Below, piece by piece: positions 54,601 through 60,694 of a DNA stretch of 64,000 nt. Made by a program: the position numbers and the translations under genes. The notes beneath the pieces are model-generated. The model searched no databases and had not been told where the DNA came from. It was given only the letters and a program-made list of their open reading frames with translations. The DNA is from Megaustenia siamemsis (taxonomy: Eukaryota > Mollusca > Gastropoda > Stylommatophora > Ariophantidae), in the NCBI GenBank assembly GCA_032433765.1, contig JAVIAB010000047.1, positions 17,921,511 through 17,985,510 on the forward strand, in the 5' to 3' direction. The stretch's first letter is position 1; every line of letters starts with the position of its first letter.

Positions 54601-56448
54601 TGATGTCGGCCAACGACGTGTGAAATTTACACGGTCACACCAAAACAAACTAAACAGGAAAAAACGACATAAATTTTTGGAAGGTACTGCATTTTTTTCG
54701 CATTATGTGAGATCACATGTCACAAAATCGGGGAAAACAATCCAACAACAATGGAAACAAATCAAATACTCAGGGGTCATCGTAGGTGGTAATTAGGAAT
54801 GTACACGGAGGGTGTAACGTTTAAACACGGCAAAATGTCTAAATTAAAAAAAAATGTGTGTTATAATGCGGTAATTTTTACTACGGTATCGTAATCTATG
54901 GATTAATTAAGAGATCAAATGGACTAATATAACAAATTTATACATATTTCCTAGGGAAAGTGAGACGACTAATCGGGATACTGTTCATACGATCCATATG
55001 TGCGCTACAATTTTTTTTAAAAAACGTATATTGAAACAAAACATTTTCAACACGCCAATTGTTGTGAGTCGATGTGACAATTTCTGTTAAATAACACACC
55101 ATTAACATTGGTGGGTACTTCCAAGAAACATTTATGAAATCTGATTCCTAGAACTCTACAACAATTAATGGCCTTCTCGGAAATGTAGATGAGGGTGGGA
55201 GTGGGGGTGGGGGGAGAGAAATTATCGCACAATTCGTTTAGAATGTATCGTGATGGTGTCATCAGAATATATTTCCCCTGATCCAGTGTAGCTCATTTTG
55301 CACAGTACCAATAAATGTTTACCCATACTTTTCATTTCCTGTTTGATGTTTTCCAGTTTACCCTACTGCATGAGTGTCATCTTTAGATTCTGTTTTATCT
55401 TTATTTTGCTTACAATAGCTTGATGACGATCGGGTAACACATGATGTCCCCTACCGAACGAGGGCATTCCATTGGAATCCCCCATAATGTTGTTGTTGTG
55501 AAATCTATTATTGTAGTTATTCATGATTGTACAAAGAAATTACGACAGTGGTTTTCTTTTGCCTTCCGTCGCTTTGTTTACGGTTGGCACCGCTAGCCTT
55601 TGACTAAAAAATCTCACCCGCAAGGCAGTGGGGTTGTTTTACTTCAGGGTACCCTCCCTTAACCTTTTCCTCTCTCTAGCATACCTGCAAGGTAGAAGGT
55701 CAGCCGCACTTTGTACTATCTACTTCATACAGTAGCAGGTAAAATAACCTGACCTCAGAAGAAGAATGTTGAGAATACCATGGACAGCTAAGAAGAGTAA
55801 TGAAAACATTATAAAAGAGACTAGAGCAAAAAGAGAGCTAATTTCAATATTAGGAAGAAACATTCATCATGTTTCGGTCATGTAATTTGAAGGCAACAGC
55901 TGGAATATATTGTAACAACTTGGAAAATCGAGGGACGAAGAGCTAGAGGGAAGCAACGAGAAAATTAACTAGGCAACTTAATAGAATGGCTTGACAAAAG
56001 GACAACAATGGAAATGATGAATAACTGTCGAGATCGAAAGTTATGGAGAGACATAATCATCTACGCCAGCAGGCACGGTACTTGGTGCTGCTGATGATGA
56101 GGATTTTGGTCTCTGAAAACGGAAAAGAAGTCAAAGACAGGGGAAGTATTATTAATTATATGTGTCTATGTTTGTTTATTTACTTTATAACACAAATATA
56201 TTGCATTGTTAATAGTCATGAGATTATGGTAAAAATATTTCTTAAGACATGAACGTTTCTGAAATAAGAATAGTTAGTACAATAAAACAGGTTTGCAAAG
56301 TTGTAAAGGTTTTAATTGTCATTTGTGATTGTTTTATTTCTCAGCTACAGCATCTGCTCCATCAGGAATCGCTACATGGTTACTTCCCTTGGCTGTCATT
56401 CTGGGAGCTCTCAGCTCTGGGATTATCTCCCCTCTTACTTCAGCATAA
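33559..56448 (+). CDS. Seven-exon immunoglobulin-superfamily surface protein gene
   Basis: Exons 33559-33622, 37378-37665, 44327-44460, 45942-46167, 46963-47180, 51885-51968 and 56345-56448 all have AG/GT borders. Their phases fit: 1, 1-1, 1-0, 0-1, 1-1 (after allowing for one lost base), 1-1, end. The product would be about 372 residues. It has a signal peptide (exon 1), one Ig-like domain in exon 2, a second in exons 3-4, a third in exons 5-6, and a Ser/Ala-rich linker with a hydrophobic C-terminal tail (exon 7), suggesting membrane or GPI attachment. The many N-x-S/T sites fit an extracellular protein. Similar three-domain Ig proteins are, as I recall, common in gastropods. Ligand and role are unknown. 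Exon 5 carries a one-base frameshift, so this may be a pseudogene or contain a sequencing error. The introns are dominated by transposons and minisatellites. Confidence 0.75.
34008..34520 (+). mobile_element. RTE-A LINE 3' part (Ig intron 1)
   Basis: The plus strand matches the RTE-A C-terminal coding region ('gagtccagtgattttc' in complement elsewhere, here 'tcactggagtctgtagaaat') and ends 'ggtacttgatgatgatgaat'. Stops interrupt all frames. Confidence 0.78.
34525..35465. other. Unassigned intron 1 sequence
   Basis: A 72-codon frame at 34866-35084 has several cysteines but no recognised domain. No repeat family was identified. Confidence 0.35.
35510..36115 (+). repeat. 26-bp pyrimidine-rich minisatellite
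   Basis: About 23 units of 'ctatctccctcattttccct' plus 'cgttat' run in series, with Gtc/Atc variants arranged in patterns. Since 26 is not a multiple of three, the three forward frames are equivalent and all stay open. They are not genes. Confidence 0.92.
36145..36350 (-). mobile_element. RTE-C LINE 3' end, short
   Basis: It begins 'atcatcatcattgagtgccg' and its complement reads '[20 protein letters not shown]', the RTE-C C-terminus. It is truncated near 36350. Confidence 0.78.
36355..36780. other. Unassigned intron 1 sequence
   Basis: Nothing recognised. Confidence 0.3.
36783..37090 (-). repeat. SINE-D copy 1 (tRNA-derived)
   Basis: Minus-strand head: 'gactaggctaccgacgttcg' (box A region) and 'ccgtgttcgattcctgg' (box B). 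The body shares 'cacgatgcgaggcggcattt' with the copy at 48198-48530. The tail at the left reads, in complement, 'gtctcgtactttacctttac'. Confidence 0.78.
37110..37290 (+). mobile_element. LINE 3'-end coding fragment
   Basis: Plus-strand sequence reads '[18 protein letters not shown]' and '[18 protein letters not shown]', resembling the end of the LINE at 51150-51530 ('[14 protein letters not shown]'). It lies about 90 bases before the exon 2 acceptor. Confidence 0.55.
37378..37665 (+). CDS. Ig gene exon 2 (first Ig-like domain)
   Basis: Acceptor 'tattttctgtgcttcag' and donor 'atg|gtgagt'. The 288-nt, phase 1-1 exon encodes '[20 protein letters not shown]', the tryptophan of strand C in 'VTWQLNG' and the second cysteine in 'NETRFTCVP', a standard Ig fold layout. 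Four or more N-glycosylation sequons are present. Confidence 0.85.
37900..38150 (+). mobile_element. RTE-B LINE 3' end, internally deleted
   Basis: The segment ends 'tccaaccggtatggcacttg' and a GATGATGAT tail. It lacks the 'LEYLVTTGK' segment present in other copies. Confidence 0.72.
38440..38670 (+). mobile_element. LINE 3'-end coding fragment (another RTE-like family)
   Basis: The plus strand reads '[20 protein letters not shown]' and '[18 protein letters not shown]', a C-terminal signature common to LINEs of marine invertebrates. Confidence 0.65.
38690..39830 (-). mobile_element. RTE-like LINE fragment, start of reverse transcriptase and upstream linker
   Basis: The complement near 38800-38915 gives a degraded reverse transcriptase block including '[18 protein letters not shown]'. 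The region up to 39830 continues as pyrimidine-rich antisense of the linker with no intact frame. Confidence 0.6.
39840..40330. other. Unassigned intron sequence
   Basis: AT-rich, no feature recognised. Confidence 0.3.
40335..40950 (+). mobile_element. RTE-A LINE internal and 3' part
   Basis: The plus strand reads '[20 protein letters not shown]' and '[19 protein letters not shown]', then degraded C-terminal sequence. The YADD motif lies just upstream and is damaged ('gtgctgacaatagtc'). Confidence 0.75.
41158..41310 (+). repeat. 38-bp tandem repeat, about 4 units
   Basis: Units carry 'aaatctccagtagatgaaag' followed by 'gaaaagaagtgcaactat' with small changes. Confidence 0.8.
41560..41775 (+). 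mobile_element. LINE 3'-end fragment
   Basis: The plus strand gives '[20 protein letters not shown]' in a damaged frame, resembling the 'GHVxRR' C-terminal motif of RTE-like ORF2. Confidence 0.5.
42165..42435 (+). mobile_element. RTE-like LINE 3' end, degraded
   Basis: Remnants such as '[20 protein letters not shown]' precede a 'cgatgatgatgaa' tail at 42418-42430. Confidence 0.5.
42548..42620. repeat. (CCTT)n microsatellite
   Basis: Irregular CCTT/CTTC tract of about 75 bases. Confidence 0.85.
42652..43640 (-). mobile_element. RTE-A LINE 3' part, best-preserved copy here
   Basis: The 3' end is the 'caccatcatcatcaagtacc' tract at 42655. A 189-codon minus-strand frame (43390-42821) reads '[20 protein letters not shown]', '[20 protein letters not shown]' and '[20 protein letters not shown]'. 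Further 5' sequence (43400-43640) covers the palm region with stops. Confidence 0.82.
43645..44240. other. Unassigned intron sequence
   Basis: No family match or coding frame recognised upstream of exon 3. GC content appears higher than in surrounding introns. Confidence 0.3.
44327..44460 (+). CDS. Ig gene exon 3 (first half of second domain)
   Basis: A polypyrimidine tract and 'tttacag' precede the exon, and 'aaa|gtaaag' follows it. In the phase set by exon 2 it reads '[20 protein letters not shown]' and continues open to the donor in phase 0, which joins exon 4 in frame. Evidence is splice signals, phase and the Pro-Thr-Cys start typical of a second Ig domain. Confidence 0.55.
44488..44990 (-). 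mobile_element. RTE-B LINE 3' end
   Basis: It starts 'catcatcatcatttgccata' only about 30 bases after the exon 3 donor. The complement reads '[20 protein letters not shown]'. Confidence 0.75.
45345..45575 (+). mobile_element. RTE-B LINE 3' end
   Basis: 'gaagaggaaagttggaatat' begins the family C-terminal segment and 'ccggtatggcacatgataat' ends it. Confidence 0.75.
45942..46167 (+). CDS. Ig gene exon 4 (second half of second domain)
   Basis: Acceptor 'acataatag', donor 'ttcg|gtaagt'. It reads '[20 protein letters not shown]' then '[20 protein letters not shown]'. With exon 3 it makes one Ig-like domain. An acceptor four bases further on (45946) would join exon 2 directly in phase 1, so exon 3 may be optional. 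Confidence 0.72.
46466..46672. repeat. (CCAT)n/(CCGT)n microsatellite
   Basis: About 200 bases of CCAT units, with a short CCGT run at the right. It lies in the 795-bp intron between exons 4 and 5. Confidence 0.95.
46963..47180 (+). CDS. Ig gene exon 5 (third domain), frameshifted
   Basis: Acceptor 'ttttcatctcgcag'. The frame reads '[20 protein letters not shown]' and hits TGA near 47029. The next frame continues '[20 protein letters not shown]' and '[20 protein letters not shown]' to the donor at 47181 (GTACTA, a weak match). The 218-nt length is one short of the 219 that phases 1-1 need, so a single-base deletion explains both facts. Confidence 0.72.
47330..47650 (+). mobile_element. LINE C-terminal coding fragment, degraded
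   Basis: Plus-strand remnants such as '[19 protein letters not shown]' resemble the 'ALxWNPxGKRxRGRPxxTW' motif of RTE-like LINEs. Confidence 0.45.
47815..48195. repeat. GACA/GGTA compound tandem repeat
   Basis: Repeated blocks of 'acagttatacagacagacag' and 'gtaggtagatacgtaggtag' of about 60-70 bases form a higher-order pattern. The array continues after a SINE at 48530-48725. Confidence 0.85.
48198..48530 (+). repeat. SINE-D copy 2 inside the GACA array
   Basis: The head contains 'ggctttggtagcctatttgg' (box A region) and 'cccgtgttctattcccgctg' (box B-like). The body shares 'atgccgcctcgcatcgtgag' with copy 1, and the tail reads 'gtctcgtactttgcctttaa'. ACAGACAG-type sequence lies on both sides, so the target duplication cannot be told from the array. 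Confidence 0.78.
48531..48727. repeat. GACA/GATA/GACG microsatellite, right part
   Basis: Continuation of the array at 47815-48195 beyond the SINE, with GATA and GGAC sub-runs. Confidence 0.85.
49043..49585 (+). repeat. 50-bp minisatellite, about 11 units, each with a splice-donor-like motif
   Basis: Units contain 'caatgtatggtgtggtaagt', 'gtgtgtttaagactacaagg' and 'actaagcaag'. GTGGTAAGTG in most units is a near-perfect 5' splice-site match. The array lies in the 4.7-kb intron 5 of the Ig gene. Confidence 0.9.
49790..50680 (+). repeat. 28-30-bp degenerate minisatellite, two sub-arrays
   Basis: The left part is built on 'ttttagtctattcagtatgt' with 'tttagcacgg' (30 bp). The right part is built on 'ttatggtctatgcagtatgt' with 'ttaaacag' (28 bp). 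Flanking units are strongly diverged while the central ones are nearly identical, a pattern of centre-out homogenisation. Confidence 0.85.
51150..51530 (+). mobile_element. LINE 3'-end coding fragment
   Basis: The plus strand reads '[20 protein letters not shown]' (across a frame change), '[20 protein letters not shown]' and '[16 protein letters not shown]'. It is related to the fragment at 180-590. Confidence 0.68.
51663..51880 (+). repeat. 42-bp tandem repeat abutting the exon 6 acceptor
   Basis: Five units of 'gtcaataagaatattaaatg' plus 'acgtacgtattatctttctc' plus 'tt'. The last unit merges into the acceptor of exon 6, and each unit contains its own pyrimidine tract followed by an AG. Confidence 0.9.
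51885..51968 (+). CDS. Ig gene exon 6 (end of third domain)
   Basis: Acceptor 'cttgtcggacgcag', donor 'cactt|gtaagt'. The 84-nt, phase 1-1 exon reads '[20 protein letters not shown]' and supplies the second Ig cysteine in 'YNC'. A 42-bp tandem repeat ends immediately upstream and provides the pyrimidine tract. Confidence 0.72.
52310..52405 (+). repeat. Possible tRNA-like SINE head
   Basis: 'gagctggcagtgttccctag' and 'accggttcgatcctgcttcg' have the spacing of tRNA box A and box B sequences. Tentative. Confidence 0.3.
52620..52634. repeat. Target-site duplication of SINE-A, left
   Basis: ACTATAGACTACTAC, repeated exactly at 52888-52902. Confidence 0.9.
52635..52887 (-). repeat. SINE-A, full-length, 15-bp target duplication
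   Basis: Minus-strand tRNA-like head ('gatagcgcagtggttagtga', then 'gggttcgatcccaaccgacg'), the family body and an A/T-rich tail at the left. The exact 15-bp duplication indicates a young insertion into Ig intron 6. Confidence 0.9.
53205..53580 (+). mobile_element. RTE-A LINE 3' end
   Basis: Begins 'aaatcactggaggctgtaga' and ends 'cagcaggcccggtacctgat'. All frames are broken. Confidence 0.75.
53968..54312 (+). CDS. Unrecognised ORF, 114 codons, hydrophobic segment
   Basis: It lies in intron 6 of the Ig gene. It has a helical-looking N-terminal half and a hydrophobic stretch '[17 protein letters not shown]' near residues 78-94, then a basic end. No family recognised, and it may be chance. 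Confidence 0.25.
   Translation: MTNFVSEISIAKLIKTFSTEIVKFACLEANVYSLPATGFIIYKLIPIIYDHIKSPHCKFTDVFASLKKTVVHFLHRLSLAVSLYTLSLGVCLFFIQPRFIAIFMRYYRRIVRVL
54435..54796 (+). other. Two overlapping short ORFs, second one Lys/Arg-rich
   Basis: Frames at 54435-54623 and 54572-54796 overlap and could be one reading with a frameshift near 54620. The second contains '[18 protein letters not shown]'. The origin is unknown, and neither similarity to a host gene nor to a transposon was recognised. Confidence 0.25.
54800..55750. other. Unassigned intron 6 sequence
   Basis: AT-rich, with a G-rich tract at 55193-55220. No gene or repeat family recognised. Confidence 0.35.
55757..56100 (+). mobile_element. RTE-A LINE 3' end
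   Basis: 'agaagaatgttgagaatacc' to 'ggcacggtacttggtgctgc' followed by a GATGATGA tail. It lies about 245 bases upstream of exon 7. Confidence 0.75.
56345..56448 (+). CDS. Ig gene exon 7 (C-terminal hydrophobic tail and stop)
   Basis: Acceptor 'tgattgttttatttctcag'. In phase 1 it reads '[20 protein letters not shown]' then '[13 protein letters not shown]' and TAA at 56446-56448. The layout of small residues, a hydrophobic run and almost no tail resembles a GPI-anchor signal. A short transmembrane anchor is the alternative. Confidence 0.75.
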
Positions 56449-56714
56449 CTTCCGTGACTGTCTCAAAAGAGGACAACTTGCTGTAGATGTTTGCTCCATA
56501 ATCTAGTTCAAATGTACAGCAAATTTCATTACTGTTGCGGAATTCTAATTAACGATTCTGTTTATTTTTTTTATGATATAAAATTAACATCTAAAATTTG
56601 CACTACGCATACCTTTTGTATACACAATTCTTTCTTCGGTCTTATATATTTTATTTACACGTAATCATAAAAAGTATACATACATTAATAATGTTATTTT
56701 GTATGGCTATATAT

Positions 56715-57105
56715 ATCTATAAATGAAAAGACGATTAGAGGCCACAGAGTTTGGAATTCTCAGAAGAATGTTGAAAGTTTCCTGAATAGCTAAAAAGACC
56801 AACGAGGAAATTCTCAAAGTGGCCAACGCAAAAAGGGAATTCATTAATAAAATCAGAAAGAAACAATCAACATTTTTGGGCACATCATGAGAAGAGAAAA
56901 GTTGAAATACAAGGTTACAACTGGCAAAATGCAGGGAAATAGAGATAGCGAACGACAAAGAAAAACAATACTAGAAAGCTTGATTGGTAGTCATGGCATG
57001 GAAACAAACAACAACATAATCGATATGATGCACTGTGGATAGAGAATTGTGGAAGGACATGATCGCCAACGCCAACTGGTATGGCACATAACGATGATGT
57101 ACATC
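56715..57105 (+). mobile_element. RTE-B LINE 3' end
   Basis: 'agacgattagaggccacaga' through 'caactggtatggcacataac' and a short GATGATG tail. It lies about 270 bases downstream of the Ig stop codon. Confidence 0.75.
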
Positions 57106-57261
57106 TGCGACACGTCAAGATTAAACTGTCGTGTTCGTAAATAGTTTGTTACAGCACAAGAACGATAACTGGAATACATTACTAACATGCCTTGTTGAAT
57201 GGTGATGAAGAAGCTGGATTAATGGCGATGTTTCCACTTAGGTAACTAAGTAAAGTATAAT

Positions 57262-57513
57262 AAAGTCCTACGTCACGCCAAGTCGCGTATAGGGAATATG
57301 GTGTTAGTGACCATCATGTTTATAGACCTTTGGCACATGATTTTTGTGGTAATGCGGTCGGTATTACGCCCGTGCGCCTTTATATTCCTAGAAAAAAATC
57401 CAGGTACCCATTTAAGGTTGGTTAAAAACGGTGCCAACGATCAGGATCTAACCTGACCTCTTGTTTTTTAGTAATCCATTTCACTAACAACGACTGAGCT
57501 ATCACGGCTCCAG
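57262..57513 (-). repeat. SINE-A, diverged copy
   Basis: Same body and head positions as the other SINE-A copies, but box B is altered ('gatcaggatctaacctgacc' on the plus strand) and no clear target duplication was found, so this is an older insertion. Confidence 0.78.
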
Positions 57514-57799
57514 ATATCTAAGGCTGAACATGTGTTAACACCTGATGTAGAATTACGCATGTCGAGTGTTGCCAGGTTTACCGTATAATTCACGTATTGG
57601 ATAACTTGATATTTGACTTCCTGTGGACGTGTTTGATAAATGTTAAGACGCTCAGTAAAACATGCAATGATGTACACACAATATGATAATACTTGGTACA
57701 CTATTGAGTCATATACAAACCATATAAATCATCGAATGGGCCAGTCTTTAATACTCGGTGGGTCACACATGGTGTACAGTCGATTTAAGGACAGCCCAT

Positions 57800-59480
57800 G
57801 ACTTCAACACAACTCGTTGCTCTTGCCACAAGGCTCACCATTGTCGCCAGTTCTATTTAACGTGTACACAATGACGATCACGGCCCAACAGCTGGATGGG
57901 AGGGGAAGAACTATGACTTTTGCTGATGATATTCTAGTATATCGACAGGGAAGAGACAGACGGGGAATCGCCTCCACAATGCAAGACGAACTCGATCGCA
58001 TTTCTTCCTGGTGTGGGGTTTCATGTGCCTTGGTTAATCCTAAAAAAGCATCAGTTTCATGGTTCTCCCTTAACAATCATATCGTTAATACTACCACACC
58101 GGTAGTACGAATGGGAGCTGATGAGGTGACTAGGGAGACAACTTGATGACATACCTCGGAGTTAAGTTTGATCGCAGCCTGTGTTTTCGGGACCACGTCG
58201 ACCATGTGATAACAAAATCCCGCAAATGATTAGTCGCCTTGAAGGTCATGGCAGCTGCCAACATCGAGCAGAGGCTACTTACTCTTCTGTTCCAGGGATT
58301 AGCTCTCGCACCAATCGAGTATGCCCTGGCAATTCTTACTGTCAGTGCGACTCAAATTGATAGGCTGGAGAAAATACAAAATGAAGCCATGCGCATTATG
58401 CTGGGATGTACGAGGGACACTCCCTGTGTAGCAATGAGGTATCTTCTTGACTTTCAAACCATGGATGACAGAATCAAGATCTGGAGAGCACGAGCATACC
58501 TGAAGATTAGTACAGATACAGAACACCTATTGCACCACGTGCTCAACACAGAGAAAGGTACCAGGCTAAAAAGAGGCAAATCATGGGTGGGCCGAGCAGA
58601 ATTTGTCATCAAACAGGTCTGTGGGCTTACCAATATCAGCGTGGTGAGGAGTGGATACCGGTGCCTACGTCATTCAAGGGGACTTTCTCATGTATTGTCA
58701 CACTCGACAGGAAAAGTAGGGAACAGAACCCGGTCGTGGTTAATGCTGAGGTCAACGGTCTCATCTGCGATAACACCGATGAGAAAGATGCAGTCATCTG
58801 TATAGGCGGATCTGTAACACGACACGAAAGAAGTGCATGGGCATTTACAGCACGCTCGGCAGGCAGAATAGCCAAGGAAGACAGTGGTGCATACGCCATG
58901 ACCACGAGTAGCATGACAATGGAGGTGATGGCAGTGACCAAGGCATTCAAATGGTTAGAGTCACAAGACTACACCCACGCATGTATACTGAGTGATTCGA
59001 TGAGCATGATAAAAAAAGTGGAGGCGGGCTTTGTACGCATGCAATGGGTAGAGTCGTTGCAGAAATCCAAAATACGTAAGCTCACCTTTATCTATGTCCC
59101 TGGACATGCGGGAGTACGGGGAAATGAGAGAGCGGACAGGTTGGCTAGCTGCGCTGTCGTTGAGGACGGGCAACCGATGGATCGGACAGACATCATCAAT
59201 GCCCTCCGAGATGTTGGAAGAGCACAGGACTTAGACAAACACAGATCAACGTCACTTCTTCGGATGATAGAAATGGAGTTAAGATGGGCACAGCCAGAAA
59301 TGAGAAACTTGGTGGCCGTGTAAGAAGACTTATCAACCAACATAGAACTGGAGTCGTCAGTCGCTGGACACTGAGGGAATTGCTGAGGAGGGGATCTGAG
59401 CACCTATGGACATGTTCGGAGTGCAATTATGATGACCCGCAAATAACTCAATAACTCAATAACTCAATAACTCGTTGCTC
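57800..59480 (+). mobile_element. H2 LINE, 5'-truncated, with reverse transcriptase and RNase H
   Basis: The plus strand reads 'LLPQGSPLSPVLFNVYTMTI' and 'TMTFADDILVYRQGRD' (palm), then thumb sequence including 'APIEYALAILTVSATQIDRL', then RNase H. The 3' end is an (AATAACTC)n tail at 59438-59473. Frames change near 58145, 58230 and 58650. The 5' end begins inside the reverse transcriptase near 57800. Confidence 0.85.
58583..59323 (+). pseudogene. H2 LINE RNase H domain and C-terminus
   Basis: The 246-codon frame carries RNase H motifs 'MTMEVMAVTKAFKWLES' (Glu), 'ACILSDSMSMIKKVE' (Asp) and 'YVPGHAGVRGNERADRLA' (His/Asp). The first motif, normally TDGS, reads 'VICIGGSVTRHERSAW' with the catalytic Asp replaced by Gly. 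The enzyme would be inactive. Residues before about position 60 read the thumb region out of frame. Confidence 0.82.
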
Positions 59481-59637
59481 TGTCATCTCAAAGGTCGTTA
59501 TACAATTAGATGATACGAAGCTATTGCTGTCCACCAGAGTTAATGTAACAACCTCCCAGGTTAATAGTCTTCAGTTAATATGTGAATTAACCCTACTAGT
59601 ACGAGTGTCTTCGGTTATTCAGCTTAATTATTATATT

Positions 59638-59960
59638 GTTTAGTTATGTTTAGTTTAGTTTAGTTTATGTAAAATAAACATAAATCTTTATGAAGCAGCT
59701 GAACTAATAGAACGACAAGACAAACCACAACGCTTCGGCAACATCCTTCATCGAGTAGAGCACAAACAAACTATTCAAATTAAACAAAGAAATCAATGCA
59801 CAAACATCAAACACTGATCTAAAAATGTAATTTATAATAGTTTAGTTAAGGTTTGTTTATTTTAGTTTAGTTTATTTTATTCTAGTTTAGTTTAGTTTAG
59901 TTTAAGGTTAGTTTTGTTTAGTTTAGTTAAGGTTAGCTTAGTTTAGTTTAGTTGGGGTAT
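59638..59960. repeat. (GTTTA)n interspersed tracts
   Basis: Short runs of 'tttagtttagtttagtt' at 59640-59668 and 59830-59952, separated by unique sequence. The unit is not a known telomere repeat. Confidence 0.75.
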
Positions 59961-59964
59961 CATC

Positions 59965-60385
59965 TTCATTCTTCGTTACACAAAGGATATCTCCATAGTG
60001 CTCAAATTCCCTCCACAGCGCACTCCCGTGTATGAAACACGCTCGCTACACATTAAGGAAAGCACCGAAGATGGCTTCAGCTCAAATACACGAACTCTGT
60101 TTTACCGATAAAGACCTTGTCCCAAAAACCACCTTAGTCGCATCTTACGACCTACGTATCAGGTGACAGTGTTTGCCCTTCACACATACACTCTATGTCC
60201 TAAGCTCCAGTCTATTAATTTGCCTAAGAATGGGGTTTCAAGCCATCAAAGACACCTTGAATATGACAAAAGAAATAGGAGACCTGGCTATATAAAGAGA
60301 TTCTCGTAAAGACGGCTGCCTAGTAATCTCCCTCAAAGTAGCTTTTCTAGTACTCACTGGCCTCTATGACGTGCGTTACCAATCC
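59965..60385. other. Unassigned sequence
   Basis: Nothing recognised. Confidence 0.3.
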
Positions 60386-60389
60386 AATA

Positions 60390-60690
60390 ATCAATCACCT
60401 ACAACATGAACATCAATAAACGTCATAATCCTCCACCGGAGGTCTGTATGATCAATCACTTACAACATGAACATCAATAAACGTCATAATCCTCCACCGG
60501 AGGCCTGTATAATCAATCACCTACAACATGAACATCAATAAACATCATAATCCTCCACCGGAGGCCTGTATAATCAATCACTTTCAACATGAACATTAAT
60601 AAACGTCATAATCCTCCACCGGAGGCCTGTATAATCAATCACTTACAACATGAACATCAATAGACGTCATAATCCTCCACCGGAGGCCGA
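60390..60690 (+). repeat. 61-bp minisatellite, about 5 units
   Basis: Units starting 'atcaatcacctacaacatga' repeat at 60390, 60451, 60512, 60573 and 60634. Each contains the inverted repeat CCTCC-acc-GGAGG. Confidence 0.92.
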
Positions 60691-60694
60691 TTGC

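Noticed and set aside
59638..59960. Telomere-like repeat from (GTTTA)n tracts
   Set aside because: The unit is not TTAGGG or another known animal telomere repeat, and the tracts are short and interrupted by unique sequence.
49043..60690. Regularly spaced repeats that look CRISPR-like (50-bp and 61-bp arrays)
   Set aside because: Units are contiguous with no unique spacers between them, there are no cas genes, and the DNA is eukaryotic.
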